Counted from the stretch's first letter, positions 32,691 through 41,410 are shown. The stretch is DNA of 64,000 nucleotides from JAJPJE01 sp963724985 (GCA_963724985.1 CAVRWV010000003.1:124001-188000); one strand, 5' to 3'. Program-made: numbers and translations. Notes: generated by a model not told the origin, from the letters alone.

Positions 32691-34316
32691 ATGAAAAAGA
32701 ACCTTCTCTGGAAAACCGTCTTCATCGTCGCAGTCATGGTGGTATTTCTCTTCGGTATCTTTGGGATACCGCAGAGCCTGTCCGGTTCCGGCCTTCTCGC
32801 CAGCCTGCAAAGTCGCATTCACCTCGGCCTTGATCTCAAAGGCGGCACTCACCTGATTCTTCAGGTGATGGTCAATGACGCCGTTAATGCTGATTCCGAT
32901 CATGCCGTTGAACGCCTCAAGCAGGATCTGAAGGACGGCAACGTTGCCTATGCTGAGATCAGCAAGCCTGATCCGCAGAACGCGCCCGATCGCGTCCAGA
33001 TCAAAGGCGTTCCGCCCGAGTCGAGCAGCGAACTCCGCCGAGTTGTCGAAGAACGTCTACCCGACTACGTGGCCAATTCCGGCCCCGACAACTCCTGGGT
33101 GCTGTCGATGAAGCCCTCTGCGCTTACTGACCTCAAGAATCGCGCGGTCGCGCAGGCCATTGAGACCATCCGCAATCGTATTGACCAGCTCGGCGTCAGT
33201 GAGCCGGTCATTGAGGAACACGGCCTCGGCCAGTATCAGATTCTTGTCCAGCTCCCGGGTGTCGACGATCCCGCCCGCGTGAAAGAGATCATGCAGTCCA
33301 CGGCGATGCTGGAAATCCGGCAATCGCTGGGTGGACCCTACACGAGTGAGCAGGAAGCTCTGCAGGCTCATGGTGGAGTTCTTCCTCCCGACGCAGTTCT
33401 GCTTAAGGGGCGCAATATCGGTGTTCGTGGCTCTGATGCCAGCACGCCGGCCGACACGTACTATCTGGTCAGCCGCGCCTCTGCCGTAACCGGCAGCGAT
33501 CTGCGCGACGCTCAGCCCACGCGCGATGAGAATCAGCGCCCAGCGGTTCGCTTCCTGCTGACTGGCGAAGGTGGACGCCGTTTCGCCGCCTTTACCGGAT
33601 CGCACGTCAACGATCAGCTTGCCGTGGTTCTCGACAACAAAGTTCAGGAAGTCGCGACCATTCAGGAGCAGATTCACGACGAAGGCCGCATCACCGGCGC
33701 CTTCTCCGAACAGCAGTCCAAAGACTTGGCCATGATTCTGCGCTCCGGCGCGCTGCCCGCGGGCATCCGCTACCTTGAAGAGCGCACCGTCGGTCCGTCG
33801 CTCGGTGCCGATTCAATCCGTCACGGCGTGACCGCGGCCATGATCGGATTGCTCGCCGTGCTGGTGTTCATGCTGATCTACTATCGCGGATCGGGTATCA
33901 ATGCTGATCTGGCGCTGATCCTCAACCTCATCATCCTGCTCGGATTCATGGGGTATTTCGGCGCAACGCTCACTTTGCCCGGTATTGCTGGCGTCATCCT
34001 TACCGTCGGTATGGGTGTGGACTCGAACGTTCTGATCTTCGAGCGTATTCGCGAAGAGCTGCGCAATGGCAAAACGCCGCCATCAGCAGTCGAACAGGGA
34101 TTCGGGCACGCGTGGATCACGATTGTCGATACGCACGTTACAACTATCGTGTCGGCCGTCATTCTGTTTATGTTCGGCACTGGACCAGTGAAGGGTTTCG
34201 CCGTCACGCTGACCTTCGGTCTGCTGGCGAATCTGTTCACCGCGGTCTTTGTGTCACGAGTGATCTTCGATGCTCACCTGAACAATCACAAAGCAGGCGA
34301 GCCGTTATCGATTTAG
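32691..34316 (+). CDS. secD: Protein translocase subunit SecD
   Basis: SecD uses proton motive force to pull exported proteins into the periplasm. The 541-residue protein has an N-terminal span, 'LGLDLKGGTHLILQV' (D1 motif), a large periplasmic P1 domain, and C-terminal spans with 'VGPSLGADSIRHG', 'GIAGVILTVGMGVDSNVLIFERIREE' as overlapping conserved pieces, and 'ITIVDTHVTTIVSAVILFMF'. ATG 32691 is preferred to a TTG at 32652. secF follows after about 160 bases that contain a dispersed repeat. Confidence 0.95.
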   Translation: MKKNLLWKTVFIVAVMVVFLFGIFGIPQSLSGSGLLASLQSRIHLGLDLKGGTHLILQVMVNDAVNADSDHAVERLKQDLKDGNVAYAEISKPDPQNAPDRVQIKGVPPESSSELRRVVEERLPDYVANSGPDNSWVLSMKPSALTDLKNRAVAQAIETIRNRIDQLGVSEPVIEEHGLGQYQILVQLPGVDDPARVKEIMQSTAMLEIRQSLGGPYTSEQEALQAHGGVLPPDAVLLKGRNIGVRGSDASTPADTYYLVSRASAVTGSDLRDAQPTRDENQRPAVRFLLTGEGGRRFAAFTGSHVNDQLAVVLDNKVQEVATIQEQIHDEGRITGAFSEQQSKDLAMILRSGALPAGIRYLEERTVGPSLGADSIRHGVTAAMIGLLAVLVFMLIYYRGSGINADLALILNLIILLGFMGYFGATLTLPGIAGVILTVGMGVDSNVLIFERIREELRNGKTPPSAVEQGFGHAWITIVDTHVTTIVSAVILFMFGTGPVKGFAVTLTFGLLANLFTAVFVSRVIFDAHLNNHKAGEPLSI

Positions 34317-34359
34317 TGATCGAGTATTTGGCTAGTTGAGTAACGAGGTCGGAACAAGT

Positions 34360-34434
34360 AGTCGGTAGTCGATTGTCAGTGGCCGGTCGCCACCGATTTA
34401 AACTAACGACGAAAGACGAACGACCAACGACTAA
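34360..34434. repeat. 'tagtcggtagtcg' family inverted repeat between secD and secF (family D)
   Basis: GTAGTCGGTAGTCGATTGTC and GACGAAAGACGAACGACCAA with ACGACT form imperfect arms, like those at 20757 and 21336. It lies open in frame just ahead of secF, so a start called too far upstream would wrongly translate it. Confidence 0.7.
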
Positions 34435-34480
34435 AAGCAGTTCGGACGCGACCAGCGTGTCCAATGATCCAGAGGGATTC

Positions 34481-35680
34481 GTGGAATTCTTTCGCAATAC
34501 AAACATCGATTTTCTTGGTAAGAAGTGGTACTTCCTCTCTTTCTCGCTGATCTTCAGCGTGGCCGGCATTCTCTCCATGCTCTTCTGGCATGGCGTTCCG
34601 CTGGGCGTCGACTTCAGCGGCGGTACCATCGTTACCGTAAAGTTCACCCATCCGCCTGATGACGCTAAGGTCCGCGCCGCGCTTGATCATGCCGGACTAC
34701 GCGACTTCAAGCTTCAGCGTCTTGGGCAGGCCGCAAACAACGAGCTCCTCATCGCGCTCCAGGTGAAGGAGACCAGCGAGGCGGCCCTCGATCAAGGTAA
34801 GAACACCATCATCAATGCTTTGGAGTCTGCGCCCGACAGCACCCGTACGGACCTGAACAACTCTAGCTACCAGAGCATCTTTGATAGCTTGGTCTCCAAA
34901 GATCCATTGCACTTCGGCTCCGATGCTGCCCAGAAGTACGCGCCCATCGCTCAGCAGATCGTCGCCATTCGTGACAAAGACAACGGCGGTGCGCTCGCTT
35001 CCTTTGACAAGCTGAATGCGGTTGGCGCCCCTGTAGTACAGGCGTTGCAGTCGGATTTCTATCTCTCCGACTTCGGTGTCCGCAATGTTGACATCGTTGG
35101 CCCGCAGGTCGGCAAGCAGCTTCAGACCCAGGCCAAGCTCGCCGTACTTTACTCTTTGGCAGGAATGCTGGTATACCTTTGGTTTCGTTTTGAGCTGATC
35201 TACGGCGTTGCTGCTGTAGTCGCTGTCTTTCACGATACGCTCATCACGGTGGGTGCATTCTCCCTGACAAATCAGGAGATTTCACTCACGGTCATCGCCG
35301 CGATCCTGACGCTCGTCGGCTATTCGATGAACGACACGATCGTTGTATTTGACCGAATTCGTGAAAACGTTAAACTGTTACGCCGCGACAATCTGGCTGA
35401 TATCGTCAACAAGAGCATCAACCAGACTTTGAGCCGAACGATCCTCACGTCAGGCCTTACATTCTTGACGGTGCTTTCGTTGTACTTGTTCGGTGGCGAA
35501 GTGCTTCGCGGATTTTCCTTTGCCCTGGTCATTGGAATCCTGATCGGCACGTATTCGTCGATCGCAGTAGCGGCCCCGATGTTGGTGGCCTACCAGGAAT
35601 GGCGCGCCCGTCGAAAAGGGGTTCAGGTTCAGGCGGCTTCTCTTCCGGCTGCCCGGCGTGAAAAAGTACGGGCTCGTTAG
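34481..35680 (+). CDS. secF: Protein translocase subunit SecF
   Basis: SecF partners SecD in proton-driven protein export. The 399-residue protein starts VEFFRNTNIDFLGKKWYFLS, has 'LGVDFSGGTIVTVKF', a periplasmic domain that is longer than usual (residues 95-210), and C-terminal spans with 'IAAILTLVGYSMNDTIVVFD' and 'RIRENVKL'. GTG 34481 has AGAGGGA at good spacing, and the upstream in-frame ATG at 34373 would translate a dispersed repeat, so 34481 is chosen. The C-terminus is basic (RREKVRAR). Confidence 0.93.
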   Translation: MEFFRNTNIDFLGKKWYFLSFSLIFSVAGILSMLFWHGVPLGVDFSGGTIVTVKFTHPPDDAKVRAALDHAGLRDFKLQRLGQAANNELLIALQVKETSEAALDQGKNTIINALESAPDSTRTDLNNSSYQSIFDSLVSKDPLHFGSDAAQKYAPIAQQIVAIRDKDNGGALASFDKLNAVGAPVVQALQSDFYLSDFGVRNVDIVGPQVGKQLQTQAKLAVLYSLAGMLVYLWFRFELIYGVAAVVAVFHDTLITVGAFSLTNQEISLTVIAAILTLVGYSMNDTIVVFDRIRENVKLLRRDNLADIVNKSINQTLSRTILTSGLTFLTVLSLYLFGGEVLRGFSFALVIGILIGTYSSIAVAAPMLVAYQEWRARRKGVQVQAASLPAARREKVRAR

Positions 35681-35689
35681 TACCAAACT

Positions 35690-36030
35690 GGCATTGTTAT
35701 TGGGCTTGGGTGTTGTTTCGGGTCTTCCAGAAGCTTCTCGGCCTCCACAGCCAACCCGGATTTTCCGGTTTTGGGGACCGACTCCTTGGAGCTGATGGGC
35801 GGAGGTGACCTCTCCGCAGGCAAGCTGCCCCAAATAGCTGCTGCTATTTGCTGTTGAGGCTGCAGTCTGTGAGCAAAACCGGTGGAAATTCCACCAGGTT
35901 TTGTGCTGTTCACCTTCCGGAATTTAGGCCCTGGTTGCTGGCTTCCAGTTTGAAAAAAAGTGAATCCAATCTACCCGAAACTGGGAGCAAAATTTTCTGT
36001 TCCGGTGTCTAAGTTATTCAAGCAGGGAAG
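35690..36030 (+). other. Hairpin-rich intergenic region between secF and tonB, candidate structured RNA
   Basis: No gene is seen in 372 bases. Several hairpins stack: CAAATAGC/GCTATTTG (35831-35850), AGCAAAACC..GGTGG / CCACC..GGTTTTG (35872-35906) and a GC-rich GCGGAG/CTCCGC near 35800. This could be an unannotated small RNA such as a 6S-like RNA or a leader; no known family was recognised. Confidence 0.3.
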
Positions 36031-36052
36031 TAGATAGTACGGAGATCAGGCC

Positions 36053-36793
36053 ATGTTTGAAGACAGCCTAATTGAATCCGGAGGCAGGAAGAGAGGCAAG
36101 CGTGGTGCCACCACCATGTTGTCTTTCATCCTCCAGATTGCGTTGCTTGGGGTTTTGGTATTAATCCCACTCATTTATACGGAGGCGCTGCCAAAGCAGC
36201 AGTTGATGACCTTCCTGGTCGCGCCACCTCCCCCACCGCCGCCTCCACCACCGGCTGCGGCTCCCGTGAGGGTGGTTAAACCCGTCCAAACCGACGTAGT
36301 GAACGGTCAATTGCGCACCCCCACCAAGATTCCTGAAAAAATCCAGATGATTAAGGAAGAAGAAGCGCCTCCGCCAGTCAGCGGTGGTGTCGTGGGTGGC
36401 GTACCGGGTGGCGTACCGGGCGGCTCCATGGGTGGCGTCATTGGCGGCATCATCGGTGCCACGGCCAGCACCGGAGCGGTACCGAAGGCGGTGACTCCGC
36501 AGCGCGTACGCGTCTCGCAAGGCGTGTCGCAAGGTCTGCTGATTCACGAAGTTCGTCCCCAATATCCGCCGTTGGCACGCCAGGCTCGCATTCAGGGAGC
36601 CGTGGTTCTGCAGGCAGTTATCGGGAAAGACGGAGCCATACAAAACCTGCACGTCGTCAGCGGGCATCCTATGTTGACCACGTCTGCGATCGATGCCGTA
36701 AAGCAGTGGCGCTATAAGCCCTACTTCTTGAACGGCGAGCCGGTCGAAGTGGATACGCAGATTACGGTGAACTTCACGCTTTCTGGCGGTTAA
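36053..36793 (+). CDS. tonB: Energy transducer TonB
   Basis: TonB carries energy from the inner-membrane ExbB-ExbD motor to outer-membrane receptors. The 246-residue protein has a cytoplasmic basic head, one span ('MLSFILQIALLGVLVLIPLI'), a polyproline run, a glycine-rich linker ('GGVVGGVPGGVPGGSMGG') and a C-terminal TonB domain ('VRPQYPPLARQARIQGAVVL', 'AIDAVKQWRYKPYFLNGEPV'). The short glycine linker in place of the long Pro-Lys/Glu rod of enteric TonB is notable. exbB, two exbD and a TPR lipoprotein gene follow. Confidence 0.9.
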   Translation: MFEDSLIESGGRKRGKRGATTMLSFILQIALLGVLVLIPLIYTEALPKQQLMTFLVAPPPPPPPPPPAAAPVRVVKPVQTDVVNGQLRTPTKIPEKIQMIKEEEAPPPVSGGVVGGVPGGVPGGSMGGVIGGIIGATASTGAVPKAVTPQRVRVSQGVSQGLLIHEVRPQYPPLARQARIQGAVVLQAVIGKDGAIQNLHVVSGHPMLTTSAIDAVKQWRYKPYFLNGEPVEVDTQITVNFTLSGG

Positions 36794-36808
36794 AGCCACT
36801 GGCAGCGC

Positions 36809-36832
36809 GGGCAGGTATACTCCTGCCCTTTG
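36809..36832 (+). terminator. Weak terminator-like hairpin after tonB
   Basis: GGGCAGG and CCTGCCC pair around TATACT, followed only by TTTGT. It may attenuate rather than end transcription into exbB. Confidence 0.45.
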
Positions 36833-37019
36833 TCGCGGTAATTGCGAGCTGCTCGAATCCTTGAATTTGGATTCGTAAAACTTCCCGGCCGCGCTCCTTG
36901 TCTAGCGTGCATGAAGCGCTTAGGCCGGAAGGGGATGGCTCGACAGCCTGTTTGTCGTCCGACAGGTGCGGGATTAGCAATACACGCTCGAATCAGTTCT
37001 GAGGAGGAACAACCTACCA

Positions 37020-37775
37020 ATGCTAGCTCATGTATCAACTGCAATGCTTAGTCACGTACACACTGCGGCCTTCTGGCTCTTCCAGGAAGGCGGCACCATT
37101 CAGTGGGATCCGATTTCCATCTGGAAGTTGATGGGTATTCCCGCAAAGTGCGTCGTAGTCATCCTGTTCATCATGTCAGGATGGTCCATCGGCGTCATGA
37201 TCGATCGCTGGATGGCTTTCAGCGCTGCCCGCAAACAGTCGCGTGCATTCGCTCCCCAGGTTGCCGGCGCTCTGCGCGAAGGCAAGATCGACGAAGCTAT
37301 CAAGATCGCCGAGCGCAACAAGAAGAGCCACCTCGCGAAGGTCGTCACCGCTGGCCTGCAGGAATTCAAGGCGCACGGCGAATCTACCGAAATCCCCGGC
37401 GAGCAGATCGAAGCCTCCAAGCGCGCTCTTGAACGTGCCGAAGCCATCGTTCACGCCGAGCTGAAGCGCGGATTGGGCGGTCTGGCCACCATCGGATCGA
37501 CAGCCCCCTTCGTTGGACTGTTCGGTACGGTCGTCGGTATCTTGAACGCGTTCCGTGGTATTTCTGAGTCGAAAGCAACCGGTCTGGCTGCAGTCGCCGG
37601 CGGTATCGCTGAAGCTCTGATCACCACCGCTATCGGCTTGTTCGTCGCCATCCCGGCCGTCATGATGTTCAACTATCTGACCGGCCGCGTGGAAGCGTTC
37701 GATGTCGAAATGGATAACTCGTCCAGCGAGTTGATCGACTACTTCCTGAAGCGCCGCAGCGCCGTTCGCAAGTAG
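37020..37775 (+). CDS. exbB: ExbB/TolQ/MotA-type proton channel
   Basis: The 251-residue inner-membrane protein has three spans: residues 43-60 ('CVVVILFIMSGWSIGVMIDR'), a second at about 150-175 ('STAPFVGLFGTVVGILNAFR') and a third at about 190-215 ('ALITTAIGLFVAIPAVMMFN'). The cytoplasmic loop is basic and helical. It forms the pentameric motor with ExbD that energises TonB. GAGGAGGAA lies upstream of the ATG. It is followed by two exbD genes. Confidence 0.92.
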   Translation: MLAHVSTAMLSHVHTAAFWLFQEGGTIQWDPISIWKLMGIPAKCVVVILFIMSGWSIGVMIDRWMAFSAARKQSRAFAPQVAGALREGKIDEAIKIAERNKKSHLAKVVTAGLQEFKAHGESTEIPGEQIEASKRALERAEAIVHAELKRGLGGLATIGSTAPFVGLFGTVVGILNAFRGISESKATGLAAVAGGIAEALITTAIGLFVAIPAVMMFNYLTGRVEAFDVEMDNSSSELIDYFLKRRSAVRK

Positions 37776-37836
37776 GCTGCGCAGCTTTTCCCGGCTCGTT
37801 CATCGCGCCGGATCTCGGAACGGCATTGGTGGTTGC

Positions 37837-37859
37837 GGGGCCCTCAATCGGAGGGCCCC
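37837..37859 (+). other. Perfect GC hairpin between exbB and exbD
   Basis: GGGGCCCTC-AATCG-GAGGGCCCC, a 9-bp perfect stem without a T-run, 34 bases before the exbD start. It may set mRNA stability or relative expression of exbB and exbD. Confidence 0.5.
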
Positions 37860-37892
37860 AATCCCAGAAATGCCGGAAGTACAAGGAATCTT

Positions 37893-38375
37893 ATGGCGAT
37901 AGCAACTAGAAATGAAGGCAGCAAGATTGCCTCCTCCATCAACGTGACCCCGATGGTGGACGTGATGCTGGTGCTGCTCATCATCTTCATGGTGGTCACG
38001 CCCATGTTGCAGCATGGCGTCAGCGTCGACTTGGCCAAAACGAATAACCCAGTCCCCATGGCCGACGCGGATAAAGAAGATGCACTGCTCATCGCGGTCA
38101 ACCGCGCTGGCGACATCTTCTTCGGCACCGACAAGATCGCGGCCGATCAATTGACGAACAAACTGAAGGATCGGCTGGCTAGCCGCACCGACAAGCGCGT
38201 ATTCGTCAAGGCCGATGCCCGCACCAAGTACGGCAACGTCGTCGAAGTCGTCGACAATGTCCGCGCTGCCGGCGTCGACGATCTTGGCCTCCTGACCGAA
38301 CAACGCAGAACTACTCCACCGCCTCCGCCCCCAGGTGCTACCAAACCGACCGGCGCGAATGCAGGCGGAGAATAG
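37893..38375 (+). CDS. exbD: ExbD/TolR-type biopolymer transport protein, first copy
   Basis: The 160-residue protein has a cytoplasmic N-tail, one span containing the essential Asp ('INVTPMVDVMLVLLIIFMVV'), and a periplasmic domain ('KRVFVKADARTKYGNVVEVV'). The C-terminus has a polyproline tail. It pairs with ExbB in the motor. AAGGA precedes ATG 37893. A second exbD starts 12 bases after the stop. Confidence 0.92.
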   Translation: MAIATRNEGSKIASSINVTPMVDVMLVLLIIFMVVTPMLQHGVSVDLAKTNNPVPMADADKEDALLIAVNRAGDIFFGTDKIAADQLTNKLKDRLASRTDKRVFVKADARTKYGNVVEVVDNVRAAGVDDLGLLTEQRRTTPPPPPPGATKPTGANAGGE

Positions 38376-38387
38376 CAGGGATACCTT

Positions 38388-38828
38388 ATGGCAATGACAG
38401 CTGGAGGTTCAGGTAGCGGTCCCACAGCGGACATGAACGTTACCCCCCTCATCGATGTACTGCTGGTGCTGCTGATCATCTTCATGGTCATCACGCCGCT
38501 CACTCCCCACGGACTGGATGCGCTCGTACCTCAACCGCCTCCGCCGAATGCCCCCAAGAATCAGGCTCCTGACCGCACCATCGTTGTTCAGGTCATCAAG
38601 GGGGGCGGTGATCGTCCAACCCTGAAAATCAATCAGGACGACGTGAGCTGGGATAATCTGGAAAGCCGTCTCAGCGAGATCTTCAAGACTCGCGCTGAGA
38701 AGGTGATGTTCGTGAAGGCCGACACCGATCTGCCGTTCCAGGATGTAGCGCAGGTCATTGACATCGCGCACGGCGCTGGTGTCGACAAGGTTGGCTTGAT
38801 CACGGCGAAGATCGAGGCTGGTGGTTAA
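38388..38828 (+). CDS. exbD: ExbD/TolR-type biopolymer transport protein, second copy
   Basis: The 146-residue protein has the span with conserved Asp ('MNVTPLIDVLLVLLIIFMVI') and periplasmic 'EKVMFVKADTDLPFQDVAQV'. It differs enough from the first copy (different middle section, no polyproline tail) to be a specialised paralogue. Two ExbD types beside one ExbB are frequent in Acidobacteria and Myxococcota; heteromeric motors are a possible reason. Confidence 0.9.
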   Translation: MAMTAGGSGSGPTADMNVTPLIDVLLVLLIIFMVITPLTPHGLDALVPQPPPPNAPKNQAPDRTIVVQVIKGGGDRPTLKINQDDVSWDNLESRLSEIFKTRAEKVMFVKADTDLPFQDVAQVIDIAHGAGVDKVGLITAKIEAGG

Positions 38829-38910
38829 TCCACTTGCGGCTATCTTCCGATACGCGGCTTACTGATCTTGCCGTTTATCATGCGGTGTTCCACCTCAGAC
38901 AGTTGATGTA

Positions 38911-38932
38911 GGACAGGCAATCTTGCCTGTCC
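38911..38932. repeat. Perfect 10-bp inverted repeat 'ggacaggcaa'
   Basis: GGACAGGCAA-TC-TTGCCTGTCC lies between exbD and the TPR lipoprotein gene. No T-run follows. It resembles dispersed palindromes of this phylum and may also serve as an mRNA stem. Confidence 0.6.
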
Positions 38933-39056
38933 TGCCTCAGGGAAGATCTTCCCCACTGGTTCCACCTCGTCGCGCAGAGCGAAGTCGGCGAGTGCAATAG
39001 AATTACGGCGCCTTGGAGCGCCATGAAGACCCTGCAAAGGGGGACTAATACATATC

Positions 39057-39881
39057 ATGAAAAAGAGCTTACAGTTACTGGCCCTGGTTGCCGCCGCCCT
39101 TACCCTGTTCTCCGCCACTGGATGCAGCAAACTGCGCGCGCGCGATCAGCTCAACAAGGGCGTTCAGTCCTACAAGAACGCTAAATATGAAGAGGCGATC
39201 GAGCGCTTCAAGAACGCCGTAGAACTCGATCCGAGCCTCATCAATGCGCGCCTCTACCTGGCGACAGCCTACGAGCAGCAGTACATTCCGGGCGCCGACA
39301 CGCCTGAGAATAACCGTATGGCGGATCAGGCCATTGCCGAGTTTAACAACGTCCTGCAGCGCGATCCCAGCAACATCATCGCTATCAAGAGCATCGCTTC
39401 GCTTAACCTGCAGCAGAAAAAGTTCGATCAGGCTAAGGATTACTTCCGCAAGGCGATCCAGGTCGACGCGAACGATCCCGAGGCCTACTACTCGATCGCC
39501 GTCATCGATTGGACGCAGGCTTACCAGCCTCGCATGGAAGAACGAAACAAGCTCGGATTGAAGCCCGAGGACTCCCTCGCTGCCAAGGACAAGAAAGTCT
39601 GCCAGGAAGTTCAGACCAAGAACACGCCGTTCGTCGAAGAAGGCATGCAGATGCTGAACAAGGCCATCGAACTTCGTCCCGACTACGATGACGCTATGGC
39701 CTACCTCAACTTGATGTGGCGCGAAAAGGCTGACATCGAGTGCGGCGATCCCGCGGCTCGTACGCAGGACCTCAAGACAGCCGACGACTGGGTCGATAAG
39801 ACACTTGCCGTGAAGAAGGCGAAGGCGGAAAAAGCAGGACCGGCTGGCGGAATCGTTAACGATTCCGGCGACCAGAAATAA
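39057..39881 (+). CDS. TPR-repeat lipoprotein of the tonB-exbBD unit
   Basis: The 274-residue protein has a lipoprotein signal (lipobox ATGC, Cys23) and TPR repeats from residue 30 ('QLNKGVQSYKNAKYEEAIER', 'QAIAEFNNVLQRDPSNIIAI', 'QAKDYFRKAIQVDANDPEAY'). It is a periplasmic scaffold whose place at the end of tonB-exbB-exbD-exbD suggests a role in the same energy-coupling system; this is inference. The C-tail is Lys/Ala/Glu-rich. A terminator follows. Confidence 0.85.
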   Translation: MKKSLQLLALVAAALTLFSATGCSKLRARDQLNKGVQSYKNAKYEEAIERFKNAVELDPSLINARLYLATAYEQQYIPGADTPENNRMADQAIAEFNNVLQRDPSNIIAIKSIASLNLQQKKFDQAKDYFRKAIQVDANDPEAYYSIAVIDWTQAYQPRMEERNKLGLKPEDSLAAKDKKVCQEVQTKNTPFVEEGMQMLNKAIELRPDYDDAMAYLNLMWREKADIECGDPAARTQDLKTADDWVDKTLAVKKAKAEKAGPAGGIVNDSGDQK

Positions 39882-39922
39882 TCCTCCTCCTCAGAACAGA
39901 ACGGCGCTGACCACAGTGCCGC

Positions 39923-39956
39923 CGGGGCAGGCTTCATGCTTGCCCCGTTTTATTTT
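39923..39956 (+). terminator. Rho-independent terminator of the exb unit
   Basis: CGGGGCAGGC and GCTTGCCCCG pair (one mismatch) around TTCAT, followed by TTTTATTTT. Confidence 0.8.
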
Positions 39957-39976
39957 CTGCGTCGTTCTCTCCGAGC

Positions 39977-40020
39977 CGTCAACGAGGACTCTCATCCCGA
40001 GCGCAGCGAGGGAGCCCTAT
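39977..40020. repeat. Family C half element
   Basis: CGAGCCGTCAACGAGGACTC is followed by TCATCCCGAGCGCAGCGAGG and GAGCCCTAT. The same order occurs at 10222 and 44503; the right arm is absent. Confidence 0.65.
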
Positions 40021-40054
40021 CACTAGAGAATGATCTCCGATGAAGAGACAAATG

Positions 40055-40090
40055 TGGATGCCCCCTCTGCCTTCTTTTGGCCGAGGTGGG
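40055..40090. repeat. REP-B palindrome
   Basis: GATGCCCCCTCTGCC, then TTCTTTT, then GGCCGAGGTGGGAG form a hairpin closely like that at 42478-42514. Confidence 0.65.
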
Positions 40091-40098
40091 AGCCGCAC

Positions 40099-40128
40099 CC
40101 AAGAAACGCGAAACGCGAAACGCGAAAC
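40099..40128. repeat. 'gaaacg' tandem repeat
   Basis: AAGAAACGCGAAACGCGAAA with one more unit; a tandem 8-bp repeat of the family seen at 5699 and 59925. Three different repeat families are packed into 39977-40128. Confidence 0.6.
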
Positions 40129-40132
40129 AACT

Positions 40133-40522
40133 TCACACCGCTACTCCTGTTAACGTCGCCAGCAACACCGCAAACACAATCAGACTGACGACAACGTACA
40201 GCCAATCATGTTCGAGTGCGAACGCAAACGCCGCAAACAACACTCGCGCCACCGGAGTCGCAATCAGGATCAGCAATCCAAACTGCATCAGAGCAAGCGT
40301 ATCCAGATTTGCCGCACCGCGCACCACTCCCGCAACCGATGTCAGCTCCGCAGGCTCTCCATGAAACTGCTGGTAACTGACGTGCACTGCATGGTTCTGC
40401 CACAGGTAAGCGACACCCGCCACGAAGACCAGCGCCGCCGACATACTCACACCCACGCGCAGCAGTACTCCGATAATCTGTTCGATCTTCTGATCGTTCC
40501 AGCTCGCTTGCGTATTCGTCAC
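40133..40522 (-). CDS. DUF1634 membrane protein
   Basis: The 129-residue protein has three predicted spans ('VGVSMSAALVFVAGVAYLW', 'TLALMQFGLLILIATPVAR', 'WLYVVVSLIVFAVLLATL'), the DUF1634 layout. Its GTG start (40522) overlaps the stop of the TauE/SafE-type gene as GTGA, so the two are translationally coupled. DUF1634 genes commonly sit beside TauE/SafE exporters, suggesting an accessory role in anion transport. Confidence 0.85.
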   Translation of the reverse strand: MTNTQASWNDQKIEQIIGVLLRVGVSMSAALVFVAGVAYLWQNHAVHVSYQQFHGEPAELTSVAGVVRGAANLDTLALMQFGLLILIATPVARVLFAAFAFALEHDWLYVVVSLIVFAVLLATLTGVAV

Positions 40523-41355
40523 AATTTTCCTGTCACTGCGTTGTACAGCATCTCGATCCCCAGCACGGCGATCACGATCGCGAACACATAACGCAGCACG
40601 CGAACGTTCGCTCGCACCAGCACCTTCGCTCCCACCAGCGAGCCTGCCAGCACTCCCAGCATTACCGGCATCGCCAGTCGCGGATCGATATAACCTCGGC
40701 TCAGGTAGACTCCCGCACTCGCCGCCGCGGTCACTCCAATCATGAAATTGCTGGTTGTGGTCGAGACTTTGAACGGGATCTTCATCACCTGATCCATTGC
40801 CAGCACTTTCACGGCGCCTGACCCAATCCCGAGTAGTCCCGACAGCATGCCGGCTCCGAACATCAGTCCGAATCCGCCCGGAACCTGGTACACGTTGTAG
40901 GCCTCTCTGCCGTCCGCCCCGGGGAAATCGCTGTTCATCCGCAGCTTGGTCGCCAGTGCATCCGGCGGCTTGTTGACGACATGCTTGGAAGGATCGTGTC
41001 GCGACAAAACTGCCGAGTACAGCAGCACTAGCCCGAACACGAAACCGATCGCTCCTCCGGAAACTTTGGCAGCAATCAGCGCCCCCACTGCCGCTCCCAC
41101 GGTCGTTGCAATCTCCAGAAACATGCCAATGCGTATGTTGGAATATCCTTCGCGCACATACGCCGCCGCTGCGCCCGACGACGTCGCAATCACTGACACG
41201 AGCGAAGCGCCAATCGCGTACCGTATGTCGACGCCCAGCATCAACACCAGCATCGGCACCACTACCACGCCACCGCCGAGTCCGGTCAGTGCGCCCAGAA
41301 AGCCGGCTAGAAACGAACCCAGCCATACCACGATCGTGAATTCGAGAGTCGTCAT
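40519..41355 (-). CDS. TauE/SafE-family sulfite/organosulfonate exporter-like permease
   Basis: The 278-residue inner-membrane protein has two halves with the family signatures 'FLAGFLGALTGLGGGVVVVP' and 'FGAGMLSGLLGIGSGAVKVL', each starting a bundle of spans. Relatives move sulfite, sulfoacetate or other anions; the substrate here is not known. It overlaps the DUF1634 gene by four bases. No sulfur-metabolism gene is adjacent. Confidence 0.88.
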   Translation of the reverse strand: MTTLEFTIVVWLGSFLAGFLGALTGLGGGVVVVPMLVLMLGVDIRYAIGASLVSVIATSSGAAAAYVREGYSNIRIGMFLEIATTVGAAVGALIAAKVSGGAIGFVFGLVLLYSAVLSRHDPSKHVVNKPPDALATKLRMNSDFPGADGREAYNVYQVPGGFGLMFGAGMLSGLLGIGSGAVKVLAMDQVMKIPFKVSTTTSNFMIGVTAAASAGVYLSRGYIDPRLAMPVMLGVLAGSLVGAKVLVRANVRVLRYVFAIVIAVLGIEMLYNAVTGKL

Positions 41356-41410
41356 TCTGCCAGTTTCAAGTCACCGATCATCAATGATTGCGCGCTGCAG
41401 CCGACCCTTC

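Noticed and set aside
36790..37044. Minus-strand frame between tonB and exbB
   Set aside because: It runs antisense through the tonB terminator and exbB leader and has no recognisable features.
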